NCBI GenBank assembly: GCA_031265035.1
Contig: JAISDE010000142.1
Coordinates: forward strand, 1-38,777
Reading direction: 5' to 3'
DNA length: 38,777 bases
From: Peptococcaceae bacterium
Lineage (GTDB): Bacteria; Bacillota; Peptococcia; DRI-13; UBA5745
The position numbers and the translations under genes were made by a program. How positions within the stretch are numbered: the stretch's first letter is position 1; every line of letters begins with the position of its first letter. The notes beneath the pieces are model-generated. The model was not told the origin of the DNA. It saw nothing but the letters and a program-made list of their open reading frames with translations, and made no database searches. This document shows positions 15,671 through 23,553 of the stretch, piece after piece.

Positions 15671-16432
15671 ATGAAGGCGATTGTGCTCGCCGCGGGATAC
15701 GCCACCAGGCTCTACCCGCTAACCGAAAAACAGCCCAAGGCGCTGCTGCCCATCGGCGGCAAAGCGATTTTGGGTTACATCATGGAAAAATTGGACGTCT
15801 TGCCTGAGTGCGAGGAAATCCTGATCATCTCCAACCACAAATACATCCGGCATTTTACCGAGTGGCTGGGCCAATGGGCCGGCCGATTGCCGGTCGCCCT
15901 GCTAGACGACGGCAGCGAGGATGTGACCGACAGCCTGGGCGCTATCGGCGACATCGTCCACACCATTCGGGCCAGGGGCATCGACGAGGATGTCCTGATC
16001 GTGGCGGGCGACAATTTTTTTGACTTTCCCCTGGACGGCTTCCTGCTGGCCTGCCGGGAAAAAGGGCGGGACGGCGTTTGCGCCGGCAGGGTAACGGACA
16101 AAAACCGGCTGCGGCAAATGGGCGTGGTCTCGCTGGATCAGCGAGGCGATATCCTCCACATCGAGGAAAAGCCGGCGCTGCCCCGCTCAGATTTGGCTCT
16201 GTACGCTATTTATTATTATACCCGAGCAACACTCAGGCTCTTTGACTTGTATGCCCGGGAGGGTAATGTCATGGACGCGCCGGGCCATTTTCTGGTCTGG
16301 CTGCGCCGACAAAAACCGATTCTCGCTTATTTGTTCGAGGGTGAGTGCCATGATGTGGGCACACCCGAAAGTTATGGCGCCTTGCGGGAGAGATTTGACC
16401 GGTCGGCGACGGAAAATGAGGTGAAATCATGA
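15671..16432 (+). CDS. Sugar-1-phosphate nucleotidyltransferase
   Basis: A 253-residue NTP_transferase-fold protein of the glucose-1-phosphate thymidylyltransferase/uridylyltransferase-like group. The N-terminal signature LAAGYATRLYPLTEKQPK (R13, K23) binds the nucleotide, VAGDNFFDFPL supplies the metal-binding Asp, and IEEKP plus the C-terminal WLRRQKPI and DVGTPE follow the family. It is predicted to make an NDP-sugar from NTP and a sugar phosphate; base and sugar cannot be told. The start has GGAGG twelve bases upstream. It lies 42 bases after the kinase gene and overlaps the glycosyltransferase gene by four bases (ATGA), so it may supply that enzyme's donor. Confidence 0.85.
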   Translation: MKAIVLAAGYATRLYPLTEKQPKALLPIGGKAILGYIMEKLDVLPECEEILIISNHKYIRHFTEWLGQWAGRLPVALLDDGSEDVTDSLGAIGDIVHTIRARGIDEDVLIVAGDNFFDFPLDGFLLACREKGRDGVCAGRVTDKNRLRQMGVVSLDQRGDILHIEEKPALPRSDLALYAIYYYTRATLRLFDLYAREGNVMDAPGHFLVWLRRQKPILAYLFEGECHDVGTPESYGALRERFDRSATENEVKS

Positions 16433-17640
16433 AGATAGCGCTGTTTACCGATACGTTCTATCCGCAGCTCAACGGCGTGGCCGCCTCTGTGTTGACGCTG
16501 CAAAATAATTTAGCCGCCCTGGGCCACCAGGTCTACGTGGTCACTACCACGGATCCCGAGGCGCCGCCGGGGGAAACGACGGTCGTCCGGCTGCCCAGCC
16601 TGCCTGTCCCCCACCTGCGGGAAAGGCGCATCGGCATGTTTTATCATCCCCGGCTGGCCCGGCTGATCAGGAGTTGGGAGTTGGATCTGATCCATACCCA
16701 CACGGAGTTTTGCCTGGGCAGCTTTGGGCGCTATCTGGCCCGGGATCTGCAAATTCCCCTGTTGCACAGCATGCACACGATCTATGAGGATTATACCCAT
16801 TACTTAGCGAAACTCGCCAAGCTGCGAATGTTGAGCGGCCTGGCGAAAGCGGCGGCCAGAAAGATCAGCGCCGATTTCTGCAATTCCGCCGATCACGTCA
16901 TCGTGCCCACCGACAAGGTGCGGGATTTGATGCGGTCTTATGGGGTCTGGCGGGAAATCGCCACTGTGCCCAGCGGTATATTGGTGGAGAAATTCGCCGG
17001 CGGCCAGGAGGATCCATCTGACCGGGAGGCCCTGCGGGCCGACCTGGGGATCAAAGCCGGCGAACGGGTTTTGCTCTACATCGGCCGGCTGGCGGAAGAA
17101 AAAAATCTGACGGAATTGCTGCGGGATCTGGCGACGTATCTGACCGCCCAGGATAATATCCGGCTGCTGCTCATCGGCGACGGCCCGGACAGGGGCCGGC
17201 TGGAAGACCTGGCGGCGTCTTTGGGCATCGGATCCCGGGCGATTTTCGCCGGGGCCAGGCCCTGGGATGAGATCGAGCGGTATTATCGTCTGGGTGATGT
17301 GTTTGTCAATACCTCCCAGAGCGAGAGCCAGGGCCTCACCTATATAGAGGCGATGGCCGCCGGGCTGCCGGTGGTGGCGAAAGCGGATCGCTGCCTGGAC
17401 GGCGTTTTGGAGGACGGCAAAAACGGCTACGCTTTCCAGGATCAGGCCGGCATGCTGACAGCCTTGGATCTAATCCTGGGGGATGATGCGGCGAGAGAGC
17501 TTTTGGCCCAGCGCGCCCGCCAAACCGCGAGGCGTTTCTCCGCCGCCGGCTACGGGGAGCGGGTGGCCGAGCTGTATCAGGCTGTGTTGGCCGCCGGCAA
17601 GGGTTATCAAGCCGCCAAGAGATATCAAAAAGTTTCCTGA
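16429..17640 (+). CDS. GT4 family glycosyltransferase, diacylglycerol glucosyltransferase-like
   Basis: A 403-residue GT-B enzyme. The N-terminal acceptor half starts MKIALFTDTFYPQLNGVAAS, and HTHTEF with the long amphipathic stretch near residue 110-150 resembles monoglycosyl-diacylglycerol synthases that sit on the membrane. The donor half has LLYIGRLAEEKNL and the GT4 EX7E motif (E299, E307: ESQGLTYIE) followed by EAMAAGLPVVA. It probably transfers a sugar to diacylglycerol, giving a membrane glycolipid; other lipid or glycan acceptors remain possible. ATGA overlap with the nucleotidyltransferase gene shows coupling. A 37-bp piece of its 3' coding end recurs at 19795. Confidence 0.85.
   Translation: MKIALFTDTFYPQLNGVAASVLTLQNNLAALGHQVYVVTTTDPEAPPGETTVVRLPSLPVPHLRERRIGMFYHPRLARLIRSWELDLIHTHTEFCLGSFGRYLARDLQIPLLHSMHTIYEDYTHYLAKLAKLRMLSGLAKAAARKISADFCNSADHVIVPTDKVRDLMRSYGVWREIATVPSGILVEKFAGGQEDPSDREALRADLGIKAGERVLLYIGRLAEEKNLTELLRDLATYLTAQDNIRLLLIGDGPDRGRLEDLAASLGIGSRAIFAGARPWDEIERYYRLGDVFVNTSQSESQGLTYIEAMAAGLPVVAKADRCLDGVLEDGKNGYAFQDQAGMLTALDLILGDDAARELLAQRARQTARRFSAAGYGERVAELYQAVLAAGKGYQAAKRYQKVS
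17514..17550 (+). repeat. 37-bp perfect repeat, copy 1 (inside the glycosyltransferase gene)
   Basis: These 37 bases, coding for part of the glycosyltransferase C-terminus, recur exactly and in the same orientation at 19795-19831. The two copies bracket the fumarase block. Confidence 0.9.
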
Positions 17641-17655
17641 GCGCCGACGCTCAGA

Positions 17656-17730
17656 GCACGCGCTCAGAGCGAGCGTCTGGCTCGGCGCTCTCAACACCGG
17701 CGCTCAACGCCGGCTCTCAGAGCGAGCGCA
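17656..17730. terminator. GC-rich hairpin region between convergent genes
   Basis: The gap between the glycosyltransferase and fumarase beta stops contains CCGGCG-CTCAA-CGCCGG (17697-17713), a 6-bp perfect hairpin, and a direct repeat CTCAGAGCGAGCG (17673-17685 and about 17717-17729). No T-run follows on either strand, so its use as a bidirectional terminator is tentative. Confidence 0.35.
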
Positions 17731-18271
17731 GATAATCCGCCCGCCCAAGCCGGTAGAGATCGGCGCCCTGAGCGTCGATCACCACGGTGGCGGGAAAGTC
17801 CCTCACCGTCAGCCGTTGAACGGCCTCCGTCCCCAAATCCTCATAGCAAACCGGCTCCGCCGCGACGACACTGCCAGCGATCAGCGCCGCGCCGCCGCCC
17901 AAGGCGCCGAAATACACGGCGCCATATTTTTTCATGCTGTCAATCACCTGGGGGGAGCGCATCCCTTTGCCGATCATGCCCCGCAGCCCCGCCTCAATCA
18001 GCCTGGGGGCGTAAGCGTCCATGCGATAGCTGGTGGTGGGGCCGGCGGCGCCGATCACCCGCCCCGGCCGGGCGGGGCTTGGTCCAACGTAATAAATCAC
18101 GCTGTCCTGTAAATCAAAGGGGAAAGCCTCGCCTTTTTCCAGAACATCCGTCAGGCGGGCGTGAGCCGCGTCCCTGGCGGTATAAATGACGCCGTTGAGC
18201 AAGACCCTGTCCCCGGCCCGCAACTCAAGGGCGGCCTTTTTGGTCAGCGGCGCGCGCAGCCGAATATCCAT
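17717..18271 (-). CDS. fumB: Class I fumarate hydratase, beta (C-terminal) subunit
   Basis: A 184-residue subunit of the two-subunit, iron-sulfur class I fumarase that interconverts fumarate and L-malate. Motifs: RAGDRVLLNGVIYTARDAAH, YYVGPSPARPGRVIGAAGPT with the TTSYRMD substrate loop, GMIGKG, and the swivelling-domain core YGAVYFGALGGGAALIA. The same fold serves L-tartrate dehydratase beta, the main alternative. AAGGAGAATGAGGT precedes the ATG. It follows the alpha gene by 14 bases, so both form one complex from one transcript. The gene name follows common usage for this pair and is not a claim of orthology to E. coli fumB. Confidence 0.88.
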   Translation of the reverse strand: MDIRLRAPLTKKAALELRAGDRVLLNGVIYTARDAAHARLTDVLEKGEAFPFDLQDSVIYYVGPSPARPGRVIGAAGPTTSYRMDAYAPRLIEAGLRGMIGKGMRSPQVIDSMKKYGAVYFGALGGGAALIAGSVVAAEPVCYEDLGTEAVQRLTVRDFPATVVIDAQGADLYRLGRADYLRSL

Positions 18272-18285
18272 ACCTCATTCTCCTT

Positions 18286-19128
18286 CTACAGAACTACACT
18301 AACCCGGCGGGTCGCGTGGCAGCTGATGTTGACCGCCACCGGCAGCCCGGCGATATGGGTGGGCAGCGTCTCAATGCTGACGCCCAAGGCCGTGGTTTGC
18401 CCGCCAAAGCCCTGGGGCCCGATGCCCAGGCGATTGATTTTTTCCCACAGCTCTAGCTCCATCTCCCGGTAATAGGGATCGGGATGGGGCTCGTCCAGGC
18501 CCCGCAGCAGGGCCTTTTTGGCCAGCAGCGCCACCTGATCAAAGGAGCCGCCGATCCCCACGCCCACGACGATGGGCGGGCAGGGATTGGGACCGGCCAA
18601 GCTGACAGTCTCCACCACAAAATCCTTGACGCCGGCCGCCCCGGCGGCGGGGGTCAGCATCGCCAGGCGGCTCATATTTTCCGAGCCAAAGCCTTTGGGG
18701 GACAAGGTGATGGTCAGCCTGTCCCCCGGCACAATATCCGTATGGATCAGCGCCGGCGTATTGTCGCCGGTATTTTTACGCCGCAGGGGATCCGCCACCA
18801 CCGAGCGGCGCAGATAGCCCTGGGCGTAGCCCTGCCTTATCCCCTCGTGTACCGCCTCGTAAAGATCGCCCCCCACAATACGCGCGTCCTGGCCCAAAGC
18901 CAAAAAAACGCAAGCCATGCCAGTATCCTGGCACAACGGTATGGCCTCCCGCCGGGCGATGTCCATATTTTGGCACAACTTATCCAGAGTATCCCTGGCC
19001 GCCGGCCACGGCTCCCGCTCCCGGCACTCCCTGATCCGGCCCGCTATATCCTCGGGCAAAACCATATTGGCGCCGGCGCACATTTGACAAACGCTGGCCG
19101 TGACAGCGCCGCTGCTGATTTCCCGCAA
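18286..19128 (-). CDS. fumA: Class I fumarate hydratase, alpha (N-terminal, 4Fe-4S) subunit
   Basis: A 280-residue catalytic iron-sulfur subunit. The three cluster cysteines are visible: C66 (IPLCQDTGMA), C183 (GPNPCPP) and C270 (NISCHATRR). The pattern GIGGSFD and GPQGFGGQTTAL are typical. Such clusters are oxygen-sensitive, which fits an anaerobe. The start is TTG, chosen because family members begin MREI and GGGGGAG lies upstream; there is no ATG nearby. Tartrate dehydratase alpha is the alternative. No clear promoter was found in the repeat-bearing gap upstream (19129-19188). Confidence 0.88.
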   Translation of the reverse strand: MREISSGAVTASVCQMCAGANMVLPEDIAGRIRECREREPWPAARDTLDKLCQNMDIARREAIPLCQDTGMACVFLALGQDARIVGGDLYEAVHEGIRQGYAQGYLRRSVVADPLRRKNTGDNTPALIHTDIVPGDRLTITLSPKGFGSENMSRLAMLTPAAGAAGVKDFVVETVSLAGPNPCPPIVVGVGIGGSFDQVALLAKKALLRGLDEPHPDPYYREMELELWEKINRLGIGPQGFGGQTTALGVSIETLPTHIAGLPVAVNISCHATRRVSVVL

Positions 19129-19161
19129 AACCCGCTCCCCCTCTCTCGTTTATTACCCCTT

Positions 19162-19200
19162 AATTACCACATCAATTACCACTCAAAATTACCACTCAAA
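19162..19200. repeat. AATTACCAC repeats
   Basis: AATTACCAC occurs three times (19162, 19174, 19187), the last two as a 13-base tandem unit AATTACCACTCAA. The array runs into the stop codon of the gene at 19189. Confidence 0.8.
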
Positions 19201-19692
19201 CACCGACCCGTATGAGATATAAATGGATTTCAAAACGGATTTGCTCATCGCCGGTACCCGAAACTCTCTCACCCCGCAATTTAACGCCAGATAATTGAAT
19301 TCCGTCACAGTCACGGCAGTGTCGGAATCCCTCCTCAACCCAAACATGGGGAGAATGTCACTCATATATTTGTAGGGAAACTCCTCTAAGATAATTATCC
19401 GCTGAAGCGAGTCCTGATAATACTGATATAGATAAAGGACACCTTCATAACTCAGAGTTCGAATTGGGTATTTGCCGCCATTTTCCCCGCTGAAATCCCA
19501 TTCCACAATTTCCTGAGGCTCGCCAATTTTCGCTATCAATTCTTGCTCGGATAAAGTCTCGCCCGCCGCGTTTAAGAAATCTAAGGCGTCAAAGACCACC
19601 TCTACTTCCCTTTTCTCCAAGTACGTCGCCGCGTATACCCCGCAGGCGGACAGAATAGCCAGCCACAACAGAAAAATTTTGACAGGCCTCAT
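19189..19692 (-). CDS. Unrecognised protein with a single N-terminal membrane anchor
   Basis: A 167-residue protein. MRPVKIFLLWLAILSACGVY is a basic start followed by one hydrophobic helix (signal anchor; the Cys could form a lipobox but LSACG is not ideal). The exposed part contains LSEQELIAKIGEPQEIVEW, an SmpA-like pattern also seen in the protein at 7583, and is rich in Tyr and acidic residues. Function unknown. The start is set at the ATG preceded by AAAGGGG; an upstream ATG 16 codons earlier lies in a repeat-rich region without a ribosome site. Downstream it is followed by the fumarase genes in the same direction. Confidence 0.55.
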   Translation of the reverse strand: MRPVKIFLLWLAILSACGVYAATYLEKREVEVVFDALDFLNAAGETLSEQELIAKIGEPQEIVEWDFSGENGGKYPIRTLSYEGVLYLYQYYQDSLQRIIILEEFPYKYMSDILPMFGLRRDSDTAVTVTEFNYLALNCGVREFRVPAMSKSVLKSIYISYGSVFEW

Positions 19693-19722
19693 TTCTCGCC
19701 AGCCCCTTTTTAATGAATCCAT

Positions 19723-19759
19723 TAACATTTCAGCTAACATTTCAGCGTTTCAGCGTTTC
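19723..19759. repeat. Adjacent duplications upstream of the anchored protein gene
   Basis: TAACATTTCAG is repeated at 19723-19733 and 19735-19745 (12-base period), then CGTTTCAG/CGTTTCG at 19746-19760 (8-base period). Confidence 0.75.
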
Positions 19760-19794
19760 GAGTCAATACTAGCACATTAGTGATGCCGTGTCTA

Positions 19795-19831
19795 CGCCCG
19801 CCAAACCGCGAGGCGTTTCTCCGCCGCCGGC
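19795..19831 (+). repeat. 37-bp perfect repeat, copy 2 (intergenic)
   Basis: Exact copy of 17514-17550, here outside any gene. Similarity stops abruptly at both edges. Confidence 0.9.
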
Positions 19832-19854
19832 CCGCGGCCATCCGGCTTAGGACC

Positions 19855-19945
19855 ATGATTATGATTTCTTGTGATTTCTTATGATTTCTTTATGATTATG
19901 ATTTATCTATGATTTATCTATGATTTACGCGCTGATTTATGCGCT
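19855..19945. repeat. AT-rich degenerate tandem array (ATGATTT core)
   Basis: About eight units built on TGATTT with shifting period: 10-base units ATGATTTCTT (19861-19890), then ATGATTTATCT units, then GATTTACGCGCT / GATTTATGCGCT. It lies in the 410-base gap before the ATPase operon, which holds no gene. Confidence 0.8.
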
Positions 19946-20005
19946 GTGGACAAAAGTGGATTTGTTTTTCGTATGAATAGGCAAATCATTCTTCCCCTCG
20001 TTCCC

Positions 20006-20034
20006 TTTACAAAAAAATCGGATAATGTTAAAAT
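20006..20034 (+). promoter_or_regulatory. Promoter of the V-ATPase operon
   Basis: TTTACA (20006-20011), 17-base spacer, TAAAAT (20029-20034), 70 bases before the first gene. It is the only good promoter between 19.8 kb and the operon. Confidence 0.6.
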
Positions 20035-20103
20035 AAATTATCCTCGTAAAAGCGCGGGCTAACGCGCCGATCAGGAAATTTCAGGGGTGAGGCAGGTGAA
20101 AAT

Positions 20104-20418
20104 ATGTCCTTAGAAGCGATCAAGACCATAGCCGCGGCCGAGTCCGACGGGGATAAGCGTCGGGCGGAGGCGCTGGCGGAGGCCAAGCGGATCAGCGCGG
20201 CGGCGGACGCCGCCGGCCGAGAAGCGGCGCTGGCGGCCAAAGCGGCGGCTGAGGCCGAGGCGCGGCGGCTGTGGCAGGAGGCGGAAGCCCAAGGCGAGGC
20301 GGAGGCCGCCCAAGTCGCCCGGGAGGCCGAGGCCGCCAGCCAGGCGTTGGCTGACGCCGCTTTGGCTCGCATGGATCGGGCGGTGGCGATTATTGTGGAA
20401 AGGGTAGTGAGCGGCTAA
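20104..20418 (+). CDS. ntpF: V-type ATPase peripheral stalk subunit F/G (coiled coil)
   Basis: A 104-residue, almost wholly helical Ala/Glu-rich protein with no membrane segment. Its place as first gene of the operon and its length match NtpF (subunit G/AtpH), which pairs with subunit E to form the peripheral stalk holding the A3B3 head to subunit I. Continuous heptads run from about residue 5 to 95, with the sequence ending VERVVSG. The start has an AGGCAGG site. The stop overlaps the next start (TAATG). By composition alone it would be unassignable; the context carries the call. Confidence 0.85.
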   Translation: MSLEAIKTIAAAESDGDKRRAEALAEAKRISAAADAAGREAALAAKAAAEAEARRLWQEAEAQGEAEAAQVAREAEAASQALADAALARMDRAVAIIVERVVSG

Positions 20419-22376
20419 TGTCTATTGTTACTATGTCAAAACTGCGGGTCATCGCTCCCCTGCAAATCCGCCGCCCGCTATTGAAAGAGCTGACAGGCTT
20501 GGGCTGCGTTGAGTTGGGCGCTTCCGCCCAACGGCTCGCCGACCCGGAATGGGCGGGCAGTCTGGAAAAATTCAGCGAGGCCGGCGACGCGGATCGGCAG
20601 CTGGGCATTTTAGCCGCCGCCAGGGATTTGCTGGACAAGCACGCCCCCACCAAAAGCGGGTTTCTCTCCCCTCGTCGCCCGGTGACCGAGGCCGTTTTCT
20701 CGGACGACGCTTTGTGGGCGCAAGCCTTAGCCGGCGCCGGGCAAATCAACGACCTGGGCCGGCAGATCACCCTATGCTACGGCGAGGAAGGCCGGCTGAG
20801 CGTCAAAAGGGCCGCTCTCCTGCCTTGGCGGAGCTTGGAGGTTCCCCTGGATATCAAGGCGGGCAAGGCTTACCGGGCGCTGTTTGGGGTTTCCCCAGCC
20901 ACCGGCCCGCCGGCCCAGGAATTGATCGACGCCGCGGAGCAAAAGGCTTTCGCCGTTATGACCCTGCTCCACAGCGACCGGGAGCAAAATTATTACTTTC
21001 TCATCCTCCACAACGACGTCTACGACGAGGTAATGGATGAGCTCAAGGCTAAAGGTTTCACCCTCAGCGTCTTCAAGGATACGGAGGGCACCGCCGACAG
21101 CAATATCCTGCAACTGGAGCACCGGCTCAAGGAATTGGAGGATCAGCGCCAATCGCTGCTTGAGGGGATCAAGGCCCTGGCCGGCCAAAAACCTTTGATC
21201 GAGCAGGCTATGGACGCCCTGACCATCGAGAGCCAGCGGGATCAGGTCTTAAACAATCTGGCCGCCACCCGACAAACCCTGTTTTTGGAAGGCTGGACGC
21301 CCGCTCAAAGCGAGGGCGCTGTCAGTCAGGTGCTGGAGCGTTACGGCTGCGCTTACGGGTTCAGCCCGCCGGAGGAAGGCGACGATCCGCCGGTGTTGCT
21401 GGCGAACTCAAAGCTGGTCAGGCCCTTCGGCATGGTGACCGAGCTTTACGCCTTGCCGACCTACGAGAGCAAGCTGGATCCCAACCCCTTTATGGCGCCT
21501 TTTTTCTTTATCTTTTTCGGCCTCATGATGGGTGATATCGCCTATGGCGCCATTATCACGCTGGTTTGCTGGTACATACTGAAAAAAGCCAAGCCGCCGG
21601 AGGACGGCATGATGGGCCGCCTGATGAAGGTGGGGTTTTACTGCGGTATCTCCACGATCATCTGGGGGGCTTTTTTTGGCGGCTTTTTCGGCAATCTGAT
21701 CCCGTCTGTCTCAGGCGCTATGCTGGGCCATGAGGTATCCATTCGCCCGATTCTCTTTGACCCGATGGTGGATCCGATGAAGCTGTTCATTCTCGCGCTG
21801 GTTTTCGGCTTCATTCAGGTCATCCTGGGCCTGTGCCTCAACGCCTACAAGATGATCCTCCAAGGCGACCCCCTGGGCGCCGTCTTTGACGTGGGTTTTT
21901 GGCTCCTGATCCTGATCGGCGTGCCTCTGTGCCTGGTGGCTGTGCCGGTGGGCCTGGGCTTTATGGCCGCGGGCGCCCTGGGTGTGTTGTGTACCGCCGG
22001 TCGAGCCAAGCCCGGCCTTTTCGGCAAGATCACCGAGGGCTTGGGCGCCTTGTACGGCATCACCGGCTATCTGTCCGATATTTTGTCTTATTCCCGTCTG
22101 TTAGCCCTGAGCCTGGGCACCGCCGTCATCGCCCAGGTCATGAATACTATGGGCACACTGGCCGGCGGCACTTTGGTAGGCTGGCTGCTTTTCATCATTG
22201 TGTTTATTGTGGGCCATGTGTTTAACGTAGCGATCAATCTTATAGGCACTTACGTTCACACCAGCCGCCTGCAGTACATCGAGTTTTTCGGCAAATTTTT
22301 TGATTCCGGCGGGCGGCCTTTTTCCCCGCTGTTCAATAAAACAAAATATGTGGAGATTATTAAGGAGGGTAAATAA
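20418..22376 (+). CDS. ntpI: V-type ATPase subunit I (membrane stator, a-subunit)
   Basis: A 652-residue stator subunit that forms the ion half-channels against the K ring. The N-terminal half (about 1-340) is cytosolic with a long coiled coil (near DSNILQLEHRLKELEDQRQS). The C-terminal half holds about seven or eight membrane helices, beginning PFMAPFFFIFFGLMMGDIAY, a hallmark of the family, and including ITGYLSDILSYSRLLALSLG, which carries the essential Arg of the channel. It ends with the cytosolic tail LFNKTKYVEIIKEGK. Start overlaps the preceding stop; the next gene begins two bases after its stop region. Confidence 0.95.
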   Translation: MSIVTMSKLRVIAPLQIRRPLLKELTGLGCVELGASAQRLADPEWAGSLEKFSEAGDADRQLGILAAARDLLDKHAPTKSGFLSPRRPVTEAVFSDDALWAQALAGAGQINDLGRQITLCYGEEGRLSVKRAALLPWRSLEVPLDIKAGKAYRALFGVSPATGPPAQELIDAAEQKAFAVMTLLHSDREQNYYFLILHNDVYDEVMDELKAKGFTLSVFKDTEGTADSNILQLEHRLKELEDQRQSLLEGIKALAGQKPLIEQAMDALTIESQRDQVLNNLAATRQTLFLEGWTPAQSEGAVSQVLERYGCAYGFSPPEEGDDPPVLLANSKLVRPFGMVTELYALPTYESKLDPNPFMAPFFFIFFGLMMGDIAYGAIITLVCWYILKKAKPPEDGMMGRLMKVGFYCGISTIIWGAFFGGFFGNLIPSVSGAMLGHEVSIRPILFDPMVDPMKLFILALVFGFIQVILGLCLNAYKMILQGDPLGAVFDVGFWLLILIGVPLCLVAVPVGLGFMAAGALGVLCTAGRAKPGLFGKITEGLGALYGITGYLSDILSYSRLLALSLGTAVIAQVMNTMGTLAGGTLVGWLLFIIVFIVGHVFNVAINLIGTYVHTSRLQYIEFFGKFFDSGGRPFSPLFNKTKYVEIIKEGK

Positions 22377-22378
22377 TT

Positions 22379-22870
22379 ATGGAATGGATCTCTAATCTTT
22401 TCAGTGGTACTGCTTTAGCTTTATTGGGCGCCGTATTAGCGACTTTTCTGGCCGGTACCGGTTCCGCCAAGGGCGTGGGTATCGCCGGTGAGGCCGCGGC
22501 CGGCGTATTGACTGAGGATCCCGGCAAGTTTGGCCAGACCCTGCTCTTACAGGCTCTCCCCGGTACCCAGGGCATCTACGGCTTTATCATCGCCTTTTTG
22601 ATTCTTCTAAAAATCGGTATTATTGGCGGCAATCCTGTGGCTATATCCACCGGCACCGGTTTCCAGCTTCTTCTTGCCTCCCTGCCCATAAGCATCGTCG
22701 GCCTGACCTCCGGTATCGCCCAGGGACGGGCTTCCGCCGCTTGCATGGGCGTTATAGCCAAGCGGCCCGAGGAAATCGGTAAAGCGATGATGTACCCCGC
22801 CATGGTAGAAACCTACGCCGTGCTCTCCCTGCTGATCTCCTTCCTGATGTGGATGGGTATCAACGTATGA
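22379..22870 (+). CDS. ntpK: V-type ATPase subunit K (rotor proteolipid), sodium-type
   Basis: A 163-residue, 16-kDa double-hairpin proteolipid of four membrane helices that forms the rotor ring. All side chains known to bind sodium in the Enterococcus hirae ring are present: L60, T63 and Q64 in ALPGTQGIYGF, Q115 in SGIAQGR, and the essential E144 in MVETYAV. The first hairpin lacks a carboxylate, as in other 16-kDa types. This predicts Na+ rather than H+ coupling. Internal similarity (LPGTQGIYGF versus MVETYAVLSL positions) reflects the ancient hairpin duplication. A good ribosome site (AAGGAGG) ends the preceding gene. Confidence 0.95.
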   Translation: MEWISNLFSGTALALLGAVLATFLAGTGSAKGVGIAGEAAAGVLTEDPGKFGQTLLLQALPGTQGIYGFIIAFLILLKIGIIGGNPVAISTGTGFQLLLASLPISIVGLTSGIAQGRASAACMGVIAKRPEEIGKAMMYPAMVETYAVLSLLISFLMWMGINV

Positions 22871-22933
22871 CGGCAAGCAGGTTCCATTGGGGAACCCCAC
22901 AGGTAACCACGACGAAAGGGGGGATCACCGCGG

Positions 22934-23533
22934 ATGAACGGGATTGACGCCATCGCCGGCAAAATCACCGGCGACGCCCAGCGGGAGGCGGAGTCTATCT
23001 TAGCGGCGGCCAGGGACGAGGCCCGGGCCATCGGGGAGAAATACGAGGCGCAAGCCAGGGTCGAGGCGGAAAAGATCAAGATCGCCGGCGAGGAACAGGC
23101 CAAAGAGATCCGGCGTCGGGCCGCTTTCGCCGCCGAGCAGGATGCCAAGCGCCAGCTGCTGGGCGCCAAGCAGCGGCTGATCGCCCAGGCCTTTGACGGG
23201 GCTTTGGCGAAGCTGCTGGCCCTGCCGGAAAACGAGTACGTGAGCCTGTTGGCCCGTCTGGCCGCCCAGGCCGCCGACCGGGGCGACGAGGAAATCGTCA
23301 TGTCTCCCAAAGAAAAGGAGACCCGGGGCCGTCAGGTGACCGAGGAGGCCAATCGCCTGCTGGCCAAGGCCGGCAAGCGGGCTGGCCTGAAGCTGTCGTC
23401 GGAGAGCCGGGCCTTTGCCGGCGGGCTGGTGCTGAAGGCCGGCGATGTGGAAGTCAACTGCGCCCTGGATACTATTTTGCGCCTGTCTAAGGACGATCTG
23501 GCCCTGGACGTGGCGGCGGCGTTGTTCGCCTGA
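22934..23533 (+). CDS. ntpE: V-type ATPase subunit E (peripheral stalk)
   Basis: A 199-residue protein: a long helical N-terminus (residues 1-90, rich in Ala, Glu and Arg) that pairs with NtpF, and a globular C-terminal domain from about 95 that binds the top of subunit B, with GGLVLKAGDVEVNCALDTIL typical of the family. It is preceded by AAAGGGGGG twelve bases before the ATG and a 63-base gap after subunit K, the widest in the front half of the operon. No separate promoter was seen in that gap. Confidence 0.9.
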   Translation: MNGIDAIAGKITGDAQREAESILAAARDEARAIGEKYEAQARVEAEKIKIAGEEQAKEIRRRAAFAAEQDAKRQLLGAKQRLIAQAFDGALAKLLALPENEYVSLLARLAAQAADRGDEEIVMSPKEKETRGRQVTEEANRLLAKAGKRAGLKLSSESRAFAGGLVLKAGDVEVNCALDTILRLSKDDLALDVAAALFA

Positions 23534-23553
23534 GCGGAAAGGAGGGGCGTAAT

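Noticed and set aside
17697-17713. A confident bidirectional terminator between the glycosyltransferase and fumarase genes
   Set aside because: The stem is only 6 bp and neither strand has a T-run; kept as a weak candidate only.
20104-20418. ATP synthase b-subunit-like or random Ala-rich protein
   Set aside because: There is no membrane segment, and its position, length and coiled coil match the V-type stalk subunit NtpF.
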